DNA of 64,000 nucleotides from Vulcanimicrobiota bacterium. Lineage in GTDB: Bacteria > Vulcanimicrobiota > Xenobia > Xenobiales > JADMJV01. Below the pieces are notes generated by a model. The model saw only the letters and a program-made list of their open reading frames with translations. It did not search any database and was not told the origin of the DNA. Where the stretch lies: assembly GCA_017307785.1 (NCBI GenBank), contig JAFKGI010000041.1, positions 1 to 64,000 of the forward strand. Reading direction: 5' to 3'. Below are positions 1 through 6,563 of the stretch, piece after piece. The position numbers and the translations under genes were made by a program. Numbering within the stretch: the stretch's first letter is position 1; each line of letters opens with the position of its first letter.

Positions 1-677
1 TTGAGGAATGGGTCGAGGTCGATGAAGAAATCGCCAGCCATGTGTATCCTCGGTGAAAGGCCGGAAGAAAGGGCAGCGACACCAACCTGCTTGCCCATAC
101 GCTTCACCTCCTCGATGACCGGGAGGAAGTCACCGTCTCCAGTAACGATAATCGCTAGGTCGTAGTGGTTGCGGAACCCGTGACACAGAATGTCCCCAGT
201 CATGTCAATATCGACGCACATGGAGCGTTCGGTGCCAGATTCACGCTTCCAAACGTGAGGTTCGAAACCCAACTTCCACAAAGCAGCAGCAGCCTGTTCG
301 CGAACGTCGTCGGCACCTTGGCAAGATGTATAGTACGACCACCGGATCGCTCGCCTTTGAACAACGGCTTTAGGCCAAATTAGCTTGTCTTCTCGCTCCC
401 AAAGTTCCCGAAACCAGACGAACACGCCCGGCCAATAGTAGGGATTGGGGTTTTCTCGAGATGTCAGCAGACGCTGGCCCTCTTCACCCCAAGCCTTCTC
501 GGACTCCTTGGCTCGACGTGCCAAGTTTTCGCCATCAACGAACAACATCCAGCGCAAGGCTGCGGCACTCAGTTGCTCGGCTTTCTGCTGTTCCTTGAGC
601 CCTTCGTCAATTTTATCGGCCATAAAGGTAAAGGCTGCCGCTTGGTTTAGCGTGCCGTCGTTGTTTATCAGATTCAC
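1..677 (-). CDS. NYN-domain (LabA/PIN-like) endoribonuclease, truncated by window edge
   Basis: Reading the minus strand from GTG at 677 gives an open frame that runs off the left edge. About 50 residues in is the motif LFVDGENLARRAK, and near the end are VDIDMTGDILCH and IIVTGDGDFLPVIEEVKR. These are the conserved Asp-bearing strands of NYN nucleases (the metal-binding Asp in DGEN, the middle D and the TGDGD loop). The family cleaves RNA and is often tied to toxin, phage-defence or RNA-decay roles. The GTG start overlaps the TGA stop of the upstream small gene (GTGA at 674-677), so the two are translationally coupled, which fixes the start. An inner ATG at 623 is the alternative. The substrate cannot be told. 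Confidence 0.85.
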   Translation of the reverse strand, partial: MNLINNDGTLNQAAAFTFMADKIDEGLKEQQKAEQLSAAALRWMLFVDGENLARRAKESEKAWGEEGQRLLTSRENPNPYYWPGVFVWFRELWEREDKLIWPKAVVQRRAIRWSYYTSCQGADDVREQAAAALWKLGFEPHVWKRESGTERSMCVDIDMTGDILCHGFRNHYDLAIIVTGDGDFLPVIEEVKRMGKQVGVAALSSGLSPRIHMAGDFFIDLDPFL

Positions 678-976
678 GCCTCAGCCGCCTGCTCAGCTTC
701 GCCCGTCAAAGGCAGCTCTGCGCTAGACCTCCCGGCCTCGGGCCCGGGAATCCCCTGCTCCGCTATTTCTTCCCCCGCAGAGCTTGCGAACGAACCGTGC
801 TTCGCGATGTCTTCCCTAACGAGCCGCTGCACGTAGGGCCTGGCACCTTCCGGGTGATTCTTGATGTGTTCGTGTATCGCTGGTTCCAGTCTCAAACCTA
901 GCAACGGCGCACCGCGGTCATGGTCGCTTCTTTTCGGATAAACCCTGGGTCGCCCGGGACCTGTTTTGTCTGACAA
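674..976 (-). CDS. Small ribbon-helix-helix-like DNA-binding protein (paralogue 1)
   Basis: This 100-residue protein has a basic start (GRPRVYPKRSDHD), a predicted strand LLGLRLEP and two short helices (IHEHIKNH, ARPYVQRLVREDI), a layout that fits a ribbon-helix-helix repressor. The second half is low-complexity Ala/Glu/Pro. It is clearly related to the protein at 1644-1880 (shared RGP/RP basic tail, GAP(I/L)L, PEG(A/T)RPY(V/L)(Q/E)R(L/I)). A GGAGG at 982-986 sits five bases before TTG at 976, so I prefer this start to an upstream TTG at 988. It is coupled to the NYN gene by GTGA and divergent from the SWIM gene. DNA binding is inferred, not proven. Confidence 0.6.
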   Translation of the reverse strand: MSDKTGPGRPRVYPKRSDHDRGAPLLGLRLEPAIHEHIKNHPEGARPYVQRLVREDIAKHGSFASSAGEEIAEQGIPGPEAGRSSAELPLTGEAEQAAEA

Positions 977-996
977 GGACACCTCCAAAAATATGA

Positions 997-1046
997 GTTA
1001 ACACATATTGACAGATTGCGTTAACACAATTATTATGAGCTTACAC
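997..1046. promoter_or_regulatory. Repeated operator-like sites between divergent genes
   Basis: GTTAACACA occurs at 997-1005 and again at 1020-1028, with a weaker copy (GCTTACACG) at 1039-1047. The first two are in direct orientation 23 bp apart. One lies just upstream of the -35 and one inside the spacer of the plus-strand promoter. This is the usual layout for a repressor acting by occlusion. The divergent ribbon-helix-helix-like gene is the obvious candidate regulator. Confidence 0.5.
1008..1036 (+). promoter_or_regulatory. Sigma70-type promoter of the SWIM gene
   Basis: TTGACA at 1008-1013 and TATTAT at 1031-1036 are separated by exactly 17 bp, close to consensus. The expected start site near 1043 leaves a leader of about 30 bases before the ATG at 1073. 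Confidence 0.65.
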
Positions 1047-1072
1047 GAAACGACACGAGGGAGCAATCGAAA

Positions 1073-1639
1073 ATGAGCACGAATCCTTTTCAGCAAGTCA
1101 CCATCCGCGGCCAACGCTTCTGGCTCCGCACCTCGATGCACGGTCGCGTTTGCAAGCTCTACCAGGCAGTCGGCGCGGGCAACCAGGACGGCCCCAGCAC
1201 CGGCGCTCCCTGGGTGCGCACCGCAGCTGCCGCTCTCGAAGGCCTGCGCCAGCGGGAAGCACAGGCCGCCCGCGAGGCAGCCGCAGTGGCGCCCAAGGCA
1301 TCGGTTGCAGTGGTCGCCAAAGCCCAGCGCCTCGGCCAGGGGAACCGGGTGGTGATTCTCTCGAGCTTCCACGCCCTGGTCATCGGTGACCACGCCACCT
1401 ACGACGTTACGAAGTTCGGCGACAGGCTGACCTGCAATTGCAAGTGGGGCCTGACCTGCGGTCACCGCGGCCCGTGCTCCCATATCCTGGCCGTTCAGGC
1501 CGCCACCCCTGAAAGCCAGGCACCCGTGGCCAAGCTGGCAGCCCTGCTCAACGACGGCATGGCCAAGCGCCAAGCCGACGCCCAGGCTAGGCTCGCCGAA
1601 GACAAAGCCGAGCTCGATGCGCTGTTCAAGATCGCCTAG
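1073..1639 (+). CDS. SWIM zinc-finger domain protein
   Basis: The 188-residue product carries a SWIM motif near residues 120-142: CNCKWGLTCGHRGPCSHI, which matches CxC-x(n)-CxH. SWIM fingers bind zinc and mediate DNA or protein contacts, and occur with SWI2/SNF2 helicases, transposases and recombination factors. Here there is no helicase domain. The N-terminal part is rich in Arg/Ala/Gln and the C-terminus is a charged helix. GGGAG at 1060-1064 precedes ATG. It has its own strong promoter with operator-like repeats and is divergent from the small repressor-like gene. The role in the cell is unknown. Confidence 0.75.
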   Translation: MSTNPFQQVTIRGQRFWLRTSMHGRVCKLYQAVGAGNQDGPSTGAPWVRTAAAALEGLRQREAQAAREAAAVAPKASVAVVAKAQRLGQGNRVVILSSFHALVIGDHATYDVTKFGDRLTCNCKWGLTCGHRGPCSHILAVQAATPESQAPVAKLAALLNDGMAKRQADAQARLAEDKAELDALFKIA

Positions 1640-1643
1640 CCCG

Positions 1644-1880
1644 TCAGGTGTCGGCGGCCTCCGGGCCTGTATCTAGCCGCTCAGCTGCGAGCACCTTCTC
1701 CCGGTCTTCGCCGATGATGCGCTCTAGATAGGGCCTGGTGCCCTCCGGCCTGCTCTTTACCCAATCCAGCTTGTCGGGGTCAATGCGGGTATTCAAAATC
1801 GGGGCACCAGCAACATAGTGCTTATCTCTCTCAAACTTACGTTTAGGACCGCGCTTTCCAGGCGCCATCGGATCATCCAT
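1644..1880 (-). CDS. Small ribbon-helix-helix-like DNA-binding protein (paralogue 2)
   Basis: A 78-residue protein with a basic N-terminus (GKRGPKRKFERDKH), a strand-like segment ILNTRIDP, and two helices around KLDWVKSR and TRPYLERIIGEDRE. It is a paralogue of the product at 674-976, sharing the GAP, PEGxRPY and EDxxK positions. ATG at 1880 follows GGAG with a five-base gap, so longer frames starting upstream are unlikely. It is divergent from the serine recombinase and separated from it by a perfect inverted repeat. Its stop lies four bases from the end of the convergent SWIM gene. A role as repressor of the recombinase operon is inferred. Confidence 0.65.
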   Translation of the reverse strand: MDDPMAPGKRGPKRKFERDKHYVAGAPILNTRIDPDKLDWVKSRPEGTRPYLERIIGEDREKVLAAERLDTGPEAADT

Positions 1881-1896
1881 ACACACTCCAAAAAAA

Positions 1897-1938
1897 ACTT
1901 TGTCTAACAAGGTATTGCGAAACCTTGTTAGACAAAGT
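1897..1938. promoter_or_regulatory. Perfect 17-bp inverted repeat, operator candidate
   Basis: ACTTTGTCTAACAAGGT (1897-1913) is repeated in perfect inverted form at 1922-1938 with an eight-base spacer. Each arm is itself nearly symmetric (TTGTctaACAA and TTGTtagACAA), so this looks like two operator sites whose centres are 25 bp apart. One arm sits just upstream of the -35 and the other covers the spacer up to the first base of the -10 of the recombinase promoter. Confidence 0.65.
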
Positions 1939-1943
1939 ATACT
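1915..1943 (+). promoter_or_regulatory. Promoter of the serine recombinase operon
   Basis: TTGCGA at 1915-1920 and TATACT at 1938-1943 are 17 bp apart. The elements interlock with the inverted repeat, which suggests repression when the divergent small protein is bound. Confidence 0.5.
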
Positions 1944-1971
1944 ACAGCCAGACCCGAAAGAGGAGCGAAAA

Positions 1972-2616
1972 GTGAAAGTTATCGGATACGTTCGCGTCTC
2001 CACCGAGGAGCAAGCCCAGCAGGGCGTCAGCCTGGCGGCCCAAGAGGCCAAGTTGCGCCAGTATGTTCAGCTTTACGAGCACGACAAGCTCGAACTCGTC
2101 GACGTGGTGGTCGACGCCGGCCAGAGCGCCAAATCTCTGAACCGGCCCGGGCTGGCCAACGTGCTGGCCGCTCTCGAGTCCGGCGCGGTGGACGGAGTCA
2201 TCATCTACAAGATGGACCGCCTGACCCGCTCGGTGCGAGACCTGGGCCACCTGCTCGAAACCTACTTCCAGAAGCACGCGCTGATCAGCGTCCAGGAGAA
2301 GACGGACACCAGCACGGCGAGCGGCCGCCTGGTGCTCAACCTGCTCATCAGCGTTTCCCAATGGGAGCGGGAGGTGATCGGAGAGCGCACCCGGGCGGCG
2401 CTGCAGTATAAGAAGTCGATGGGCATCCGCCTCGGGGCGCCGCCGCTGTCTGACCCGGCCACGCTGGCCCGGGTGCGCGAGCTGCGGGCGTCAGGCTTCT
2501 CGATGGCGGCCATCGCCCAGACGTTGACCGAGGAAGGTTTCCAGACGAAGCGGGGCGGCCAGTGGCAGCCTCACACCATCAAGAAGATCCTCGACCGGGA
2601 AGCGGTGAGGCCTTGA
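1972..2616 (+). CDS. Small serine recombinase (resolvase/invertase family)
   Basis: The 214-residue product starts MKVIGYVRVSTEEQ, the catalytic region with nucleophile Ser at about residue 10, and continues with YKMDRLTRS, which carries the catalytic arginines, and a long E-helix segment (VISVSQWEREVIGERT-like). The C-terminus (AIAQTLTEEGFQTKRGG) is a Hin/resolvase helix-turn-helix. This is the size of DNA invertases and resolvases rather than large phage integrases. The GTG at 1972 follows AGGAG; the frame open further upstream would run through the promoter and is rejected. It heads a likely operon with the next two genes. Sites of action (res/hix) are not evident nearby. Confidence 0.92.
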   Translation: MKVIGYVRVSTEEQAQQGVSLAAQEAKLRQYVQLYEHDKLELVDVVVDAGQSAKSLNRPGLANVLAALESGAVDGVIIYKMDRLTRSVRDLGHLLETYFQKHALISVQEKTDTSTASGRLVLNLLISVSQWEREVIGERTRAALQYKKSMGIRLGAPPLSDPATLARVRELRASGFSMAAIAQTLTEEGFQTKRGGQWQPHTIKKILDREAVRP

Positions 2617-2915
2617 AGGTTAAGGCGGCGGCAGACCCGCCGGACTGGTCCTCAGCGCTCGAGCTGGTGGAAACGATACTCGTGAATGTTGGGCTCGCTC
2701 CGACTGAAGCTCGGCAGCGAGTGGTCCTCTGGCGGGCACGACAGCATCATCTCGAGGGTCAGGCGCTCGAAACACTCTTCTTCAGGATGGACCCGTCAGA
2801 GCACGCTGACCAAATTCTGCGCTGGGCTCTTGAGGGCCAAGCCGTGGAGGAAGACTTGCGTGCTGGCGCCAGTGCACTGGGAATCATTCTCGACCCCGAC
2901 CCACCTTTCAGTTGA
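2613..2915 (+). CDS. Hypothetical protein in recombinase operon
   Basis: I do not recognise this 100-residue protein. TTG at 2613 overlaps the recombinase stop (TTGA), so it is coupled to it. It has an amphipathic helical pattern with a segment GLAPTEARQRVVLWRARQ and an acidic end. It contains no obvious metal site, membrane helix or signal peptide. The start is chosen only because of the overlap. Confidence 0.5.
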   Translation: MKVKAAADPPDWSSALELVETILVNVGLAPTEARQRVVLWRARQHHLEGQALETLFFRMDPSEHADQILRWALEGQAVEEDLRAGASALGIILDPDPPFS

Positions 2916-2928
2916 TAGGAGGTAACTA

Positions 2929-3330
2929 TTGTCCCCCCCAAGACACAATAAAGACCAAGGACTTGCCTGTTATTCAGACGGCTGCTGGGGAGTCGATGCC
3001 TACATCAACAATCGGCGGGTGCGAAAGAAGGTTGGCGGTAAGCAGGCGGCTCGCGAAGAGCTGGCCAGACTGAAAGCCAACGCAACCCGCCAGCACGTGA
3101 CCGGACCGAACTTCGACGCGGTGCGCCACGCGCTCTCGACCGTCGAGGAAGTGGTTGCCGCCCTTCGAGACCAAGTGGCAACCAGCAAGGCCCGCGAGCA
3201 GATTGCTCGTTCTGCACTGGCCCGCTTGCTAGAGACGGTGAATTACTTCGCCGACACGGACGACACCATGGCCGCGGCCAGCGCAGCCGCGCAGCAGGTG
3301 CTCGACCAGCTTTACACTGACAGCCATTAG
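2929..3330 (+). CDS. Orphan integrase-arm-like DNA-binding protein
   Basis: AGGAGGT at 2917-2923 lies five bases before TTG at 2929, a strong start signal. The N-terminal 50 residues (GCWGVDAYINNRRVRKKVGG then KQAAREELARLKA) resemble the three-stranded arm-site-binding domain at the start of tyrosine integrases, which grips DNA near attachment sites. The rest is a predicted coiled coil (EEVVAALRDQ, ARSALARLLETV). No tyrosine-recombinase catalytic domain follows. It may be an accessory factor for recombination, or a repurposed DNA-binding module. The resemblance is by pattern only. Confidence 0.55.
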   Translation: MSPPRHNKDQGLACYSDGCWGVDAYINNRRVRKKVGGKQAAREELARLKANATRQHVTGPNFDAVRHALSTVEEVVAALRDQVATSKAREQIARSALARLLETVNYFADTDDTMAAASAAAQQVLDQLYTDSH

Positions 3331-3375
3331 CTCACCGAAACGACCGGCCTAGCATTGCTATGCCTTGGAGGCCCA

Positions 3376-3420
3376 ATGAACCTTAAAACCAACGGTAAGA
3401 AAGGACCATTCCGCAAATGA
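3376..3420 (+). CDS. 14-codon basic micro-ORF, possible leader peptide
   Basis: ATG at 3376 is preceded by GGAGG (3367-3371) at a good distance and encodes MNLKTNGKKGPFRK. Its TGA stop overlaps the ATG of the next gene (ATGA, 3417-3420). The peptide is strongly basic and has five Lys/Arg. The tight overlap implies that translation of the 354-residue protein depends on this ORF. It may be a genuine small protein or only a coupling device. Confidence 0.4.
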   Translation: MNLKTNGKKGPFRK

Positions 3421-4481
3421 GTACAACGACCCAGACCCTTACCTTCGACCCGAAAGCGCCAATCAAAGCTCATCCGTTCGCGCCCCCGCACATCGCACCG
3501 GTCGTTCCCGGTAGTCTTACCGGTTGCCCCGAGGTCGACGACGATTTGGACCAAATGCGGGTGGCACACTTTCTTCTGAGCGAGCATAGTTCAGGTGAGC
3601 CCTACGACGACCTGAGCGGTTGCTCACCAGCGGTTCGCCGCTATCTGTCAGGAATCAATCTCGCGGACAACCTCTGGATGCGTAGTCCCCTCCTCTTTGA
3701 CCTTGCAGAAGTAGAGAGGGGCTGGGGGCCGCATCACTTCAACCCCAGGACAAGGGATGCACGTAAGCCCTTGCGGACTCTCAACGAGAGCGTGGAGGCG
3801 CGCCGAGAGTTAGCATTCGACTACGTTTGCGAAGCTACTGAGGAGCTACGGGAGTTCCTAACAGCGTGCGATTGGGAGAACAATAGGCTAGTTAAGGCGG
3901 TGGCGACGGCCATCCGAGGCGAGGTTCGACGGCTTGTCGATTTTATTGATGCCGGTTGCCCCAGGGATTACGGCGACGACGCAATGGCCGAACTAATCTC
4001 AAGCGATACCAAGAAAATTGCTTACACCACCGAAAAGCTCCGCGGCGTGACCGGGCGGCCCTCCGCAATAGTCGAAGAAATGGTCTTAGTTATGAAGTTC
4101 GAGGTTGAGGAAGCTCCGCTCGGTCTGGACTGTCCTTTTGTGATCGACACGCGTAAGCGCGTAGTCACGTTGGCCGCTGGGATGAAAGCCGACGAGAGGG
4201 CATTCCAACTCGCACGCGTCTTAGCCATGGTCCGCCTATGCCTCTACTCCCTAGACAAAGTTGACGACGCTGCCCAGAACCAGCGCGACCAAGATCTCTA
4301 TGCTCAGACGCTGCTACTTCCGGAAGTGCAGGTGCGGGATTACATCGCCGCCCAACCCGATCTGAGCGAGAAGGCCCTTGTTGCTGGCTTGGCCGAAGCA
4401 TTCGGTGTGCCCAAGCGTGTTGTGCGGGCCCGTCTTGACGCCATGCACTTCGAAACGCCATTGAAAGTGAATGCAGCCTAA
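3417..4481 (+). CDS. ImmA/IrrE-like protein lacking the HExxH motif (long form)
   Basis: The C-terminal 150 residues of this 354-residue protein follow the plan of ImmA/IrrE (DUF955, M78) proteins: a strand IDTRKRVVTLAAG, the helix FQLARVLAMVRLCL, then DLYAQTLLLPEVQVRDYI and an end segment VPKRVVRARLDAM. In active members the helix carries HExxH; here both His positions are Arg (R-V-L-A-M-V-R), so no zinc site is possible. The N-terminal 200 residues are unrecognised. It is coupled to a micro-ORF upstream and overlaps the shorter paralogue downstream by one base. ImmA/IrrE proteins sense stress and inactivate or antagonise phage-type repressors, so a non-proteolytic regulator is a reasonable guess. 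Confidence 0.5.
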   Translation: MSTTTQTLTFDPKAPIKAHPFAPPHIAPVVPGSLTGCPEVDDDLDQMRVAHFLLSEHSSGEPYDDLSGCSPAVRRYLSGINLADNLWMRSPLLFDLAEVERGWGPHHFNPRTRDARKPLRTLNESVEARRELAFDYVCEATEELREFLTACDWENNRLVKAVATAIRGEVRRLVDFIDAGCPRDYGDDAMAELISSDTKKIAYTTEKLRGVTGRPSAIVEEMVLVMKFEVEEAPLGLDCPFVIDTRKRVVTLAAGMKADERAFQLARVLAMVRLCLYSLDKVDDAAQNQRDQDLYAQTLLLPEVQVRDYIAAQPDLSEKALVAGLAEAFGVPKRVVRARLDAMHFETPLKVNAA

Positions 4482-4990
4482 TGGGCTTCACACCTTCGAT
4501 TCATCTTCATTTCGCCACCGGCTTCGCATCGGACATCGCGATGCAATTGGAACGCGCAGAAGCGCTAACAGGCCGCCGGCAGTGGTATCCATCCTACTAC
4601 ACGGAGGCTTTGCTGGCACTCAATGGATTTCGCGTCGAAGAAGCTGACCTTGGCCCCGATTGCACAAGCGTAATCGACTTTGGTCGTAACATTGTGTTCT
4701 TGAGCCGGCCCTGCCGGAAGGACCACCGATTTTGGAAGCTGGCACGAGCCATCGCTACCATCCGTCTAAAAGACAAATTGGGCCAACTCGACGCTGCCGC
4801 GGCCATCAGAGTAGCCGACCTCTACGCGCGCCATCTGGTTTTGCCAGCACCACGGGTTCAACACTACATAGCTGGCCAGCGAGCCGATCTTATCGGCTCC
4901 CCTCTGATCAGGGCTGTCGCTCTGGAGTTCACGGTTCCCATCTATGTGGTGTCGGCCCGCATGCGAGAGCTGAGAGAGAGGGCCGCCTGA
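4481..4990 (+). CDS. ImmA/IrrE-like protein lacking HExxH (short form)
   Basis: This 169-residue protein is a paralogue of the C-terminal half of the preceding gene: GFRVEEADLGPDCTSVIDFG matches FEVEEAPLGLDCPFVIDTR, and LYARHLVLPAPRVQHYIAGQ matches LYAQTLLLPEVQVRDYIAAQ. The would-be HExxH helix reads KLARAIATIRLK, again with Arg at both His positions. The shared loss argues that the pair derives from one inactive ancestor. Its ATG shares a base with the upstream stop and its stop overlaps the next ATG, so three genes form one translational unit. Confidence 0.55.
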   Translation: MGFTPSIHLHFATGFASDIAMQLERAEALTGRRQWYPSYYTEALLALNGFRVEEADLGPDCTSVIDFGRNIVFLSRPCRKDHRFWKLARAIATIRLKDKLGQLDAAAAIRVADLYARHLVLPAPRVQHYIAGQRADLIGSPLIRAVALEFTVPIYVVSARMRELRERAA

Positions 4991-5301
4991 TGATGACCTA
5001 CGAAACCTGGGTCTATGAGGACGTCCTTGAGGACGGTCAGGAACTGGAGCCCCCTGATGAAACCCAGGCGGCCGATTCACTCATTGACGGAGTCACCATC
5101 GAACACGCCGCCGACGCCGCCATTCGCCGGGAGTTTCTCAACCGCGAGGAACTTGTGGACCCGCTGGACCCGGCCGACCTGGTCAGAGACTATGCTGTAG
5201 CTTTACGAGAGCAGGGTTCAGGGCAGGCTTTCCGGGTATTTCGCGCCACCGTGAGGGTAGTGGTGGCCGTTGGGCCCCTCGAAGAACTGGCCTCTGGCTA
5301 A
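4990..5301 (+). CDS. Small acidic hypothetical protein
   Basis: A 103-residue protein starting at ATG 4990 within a TGATG overlap with the preceding stop. It is acidic (YEDVLEDGQELEPPDE, then DPLDPADLVRDY) with a C-terminal valine-rich stretch. I recognise no family. The coupling to the ImmA/IrrE-like pair suggests a partner of those proteins. Confidence 0.55.
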   Translation: MMTYETWVYEDVLEDGQELEPPDETQAADSLIDGVTIEHAADAAIRREFLNREELVDPLDPADLVRDYAVALREQGSGQAFRVFRATVRVVVAVGPLEELASG

Positions 5302-5331
5302 AGGCGTGCGCTCGCAGACTGCGCGAAGATG

Positions 5332-5382
5332 TTCGTGTGAGTTGAATTCACACGAAGGGTGTGATTTCAATTTACGCCCTTC
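5332..5382. promoter_or_regulatory. Two overlapping inverted repeats in an intergenic gap
   Basis: TTCGTGTG (5332-5339) pairs with CACACGAA (5349-5356), and GAAGGG (5354-5359) pairs with CCCTTC (5377-5382). The two hairpins share three bases, so they are mutually exclusive as RNA. No T-run follows. The gap 5302-5450 separates the ImmA-like unit from the next gene; a terminator, operator or switch are all possible. Confidence 0.4.
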
Positions 5383-5450
5383 AATAAACCGCGTATTCAA
5401 TCGGCGCTCCTGACGAGAGAAGCCTGATAGGCGGACTTGGAGAGACGAAG

Positions 5451-6188
5451 ATGAGACAAAGACCGATGCCTAAGCCGCTGCGCGAGTGGATGGACGCTCA
5501 CGGGCAGCGCGATTTTGTTACCTGCGCTGTGGCGGCCTACTACCTGCAGTGTCATTACCCCGACCTGCTCGAGGCCGACTACGGCGTGCGTTGCGGGATG
5601 CCCCGGCTTAAGGACAGCGGGCTGCAGACCTACTTCGTCTACAACCTATGGCAAGCCGAGACGGCCAGCGATGACTACGAGGACAAGAAGACAGCGGAGG
5701 AGGCGTTGCAAGACTGCGCCCATTGGTATGGCCACACTCGAGACCAATGTGCAGCTGCAATCGAGTTTGAGGCTTGGCTGCGAGGAGAAACGGCTCCGCC
5801 CTGGCCGTCCTTGAAGAAGCCCCGGCCCGCCGGACTGAGTCGCTCTCTCGCTTCGCCGACGCTCGACCTGTCGAATAATGAGCAGAACCAGAAGCATAAG
5901 GAGGCCATGCGGCTGTCTCATGAGGCCGACCGGCTAACCGAAAACGGGGGGTCAGCCGAAGCGCAGAGGCTCTGGCTGGAGGCCTTCCAGCTTGAGAAGT
6001 CGGTCGGTCTGTCCGTCCAAAAGTATCCAGCCCGTTCTATCTTGCTCAAGTCGGCGGTGGCGTTAGCTGTTGACGCTGGCGCCGGGGACGAGGCCAAGCA
6101 ACTGGGCCAGCTGATTCTGGCGGAGTCTGACACTCCCGACTTCGTCCGGAGGGAAGTCTTGGACCTATTGCGGCCGCAGCTGGAGTGA
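5451..6188 (+). CDS. Hypothetical protein with TPR-like C-terminal half
   Basis: The 245-residue product starts at ATG 5451 after GGAGAG. The N-terminal half contains scattered Cys, Trp and Tyr (a basic MRQRPMPKP start, then CAVAAYYLQCHYPDLLEADYG) and is unrecognised. The C-terminal 110 residues have alternating amphipathic helices (EAMRLSHEADRLTENGG, EAQRLWLEAFQLEKS, LLKSAVALAVDAG) like tetratricopeptide repeats. No signal peptide is seen. Its function is unknown. Confidence 0.55.
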   Translation: MRQRPMPKPLREWMDAHGQRDFVTCAVAAYYLQCHYPDLLEADYGVRCGMPRLKDSGLQTYFVYNLWQAETASDDYEDKKTAEEALQDCAHWYGHTRDQCAAAIEFEAWLRGETAPPWPSLKKPRPAGLSRSLASPTLDLSNNEQNQKHKEAMRLSHEADRLTENGGSAEAQRLWLEAFQLEKSVGLSVQKYPARSILLKSAVALAVDAGAGDEAKQLGQLILAESDTPDFVRREVLDLLRPQLE

Positions 6189-6202
6189 CATCCTCAATGA
6201 GG

Positions 6203-6231
6203 CAGGGGTGTGCGCGAGACGCACACTCCTG
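6203..6231. terminator. Strong hairpin after 5451-6188, no T-run
   Basis: CAGGGGTGTGCG (6203-6214) and CGCACACTCCTG (6220-6231) form a 12-bp stem with one G-T pair and a five-base loop. It lies 15 bases past the stop. Lack of a T-run makes a classic intrinsic terminator uncertain; it may protect the 3' end of the mRNA. Confidence 0.4.
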
Positions 6232-6311
6232 GCGGTCGCCCCGGGTCCAGCCTGGACTTTAACCATCCATTAAAACCAGACCACTACTTCGATAGAAAGC
6301 GAGAACGATTG

Positions 6312-6563
6312 ATGTCCCAAGAAATCGAAAGACACTGCCCGAACTGTCCCACCTACAACTCGAGCTGCCAGTGGTGCATTGACAGCCTGCACTGTTCAGG
6401 ATGCGGCTGGCACTACGAAGACTGTCACTGCCCGGAGGAGTTGGCCGTCGTCTTTACTGGTGAGTCCAGGGCGCACATTCTGCGCCAGTTGGAATCTCCA
6501 GCAGTCTTTCTTGATCAGTTGGTGAAAGCGCATCGCGACGACCTTGCAAAGGCACCGAGGTAG
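6312..6563 (+). CDS. Small cysteine-rich protein
   Basis: An 83-residue protein from ATG 6312 with eight Cys in the first 45 residues: CPNCPTYNSSCQWC then CSGCGWHYEDCHC. The spacing suggests one or two zinc-binding knuckles. The C-terminal half is a simple helix. A longer frame from 6210 lacks Cys upstream and has no better start. The role is unknown; small zinc-ribbon proteins are frequent in mobile elements. Confidence 0.5.
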   Translation: MSQEIERHCPNCPTYNSSCQWCIDSLHCSGCGWHYEDCHCPEELAVVFTGESRAHILRQLESPAVFLDQLVKAHRDDLAKAPR

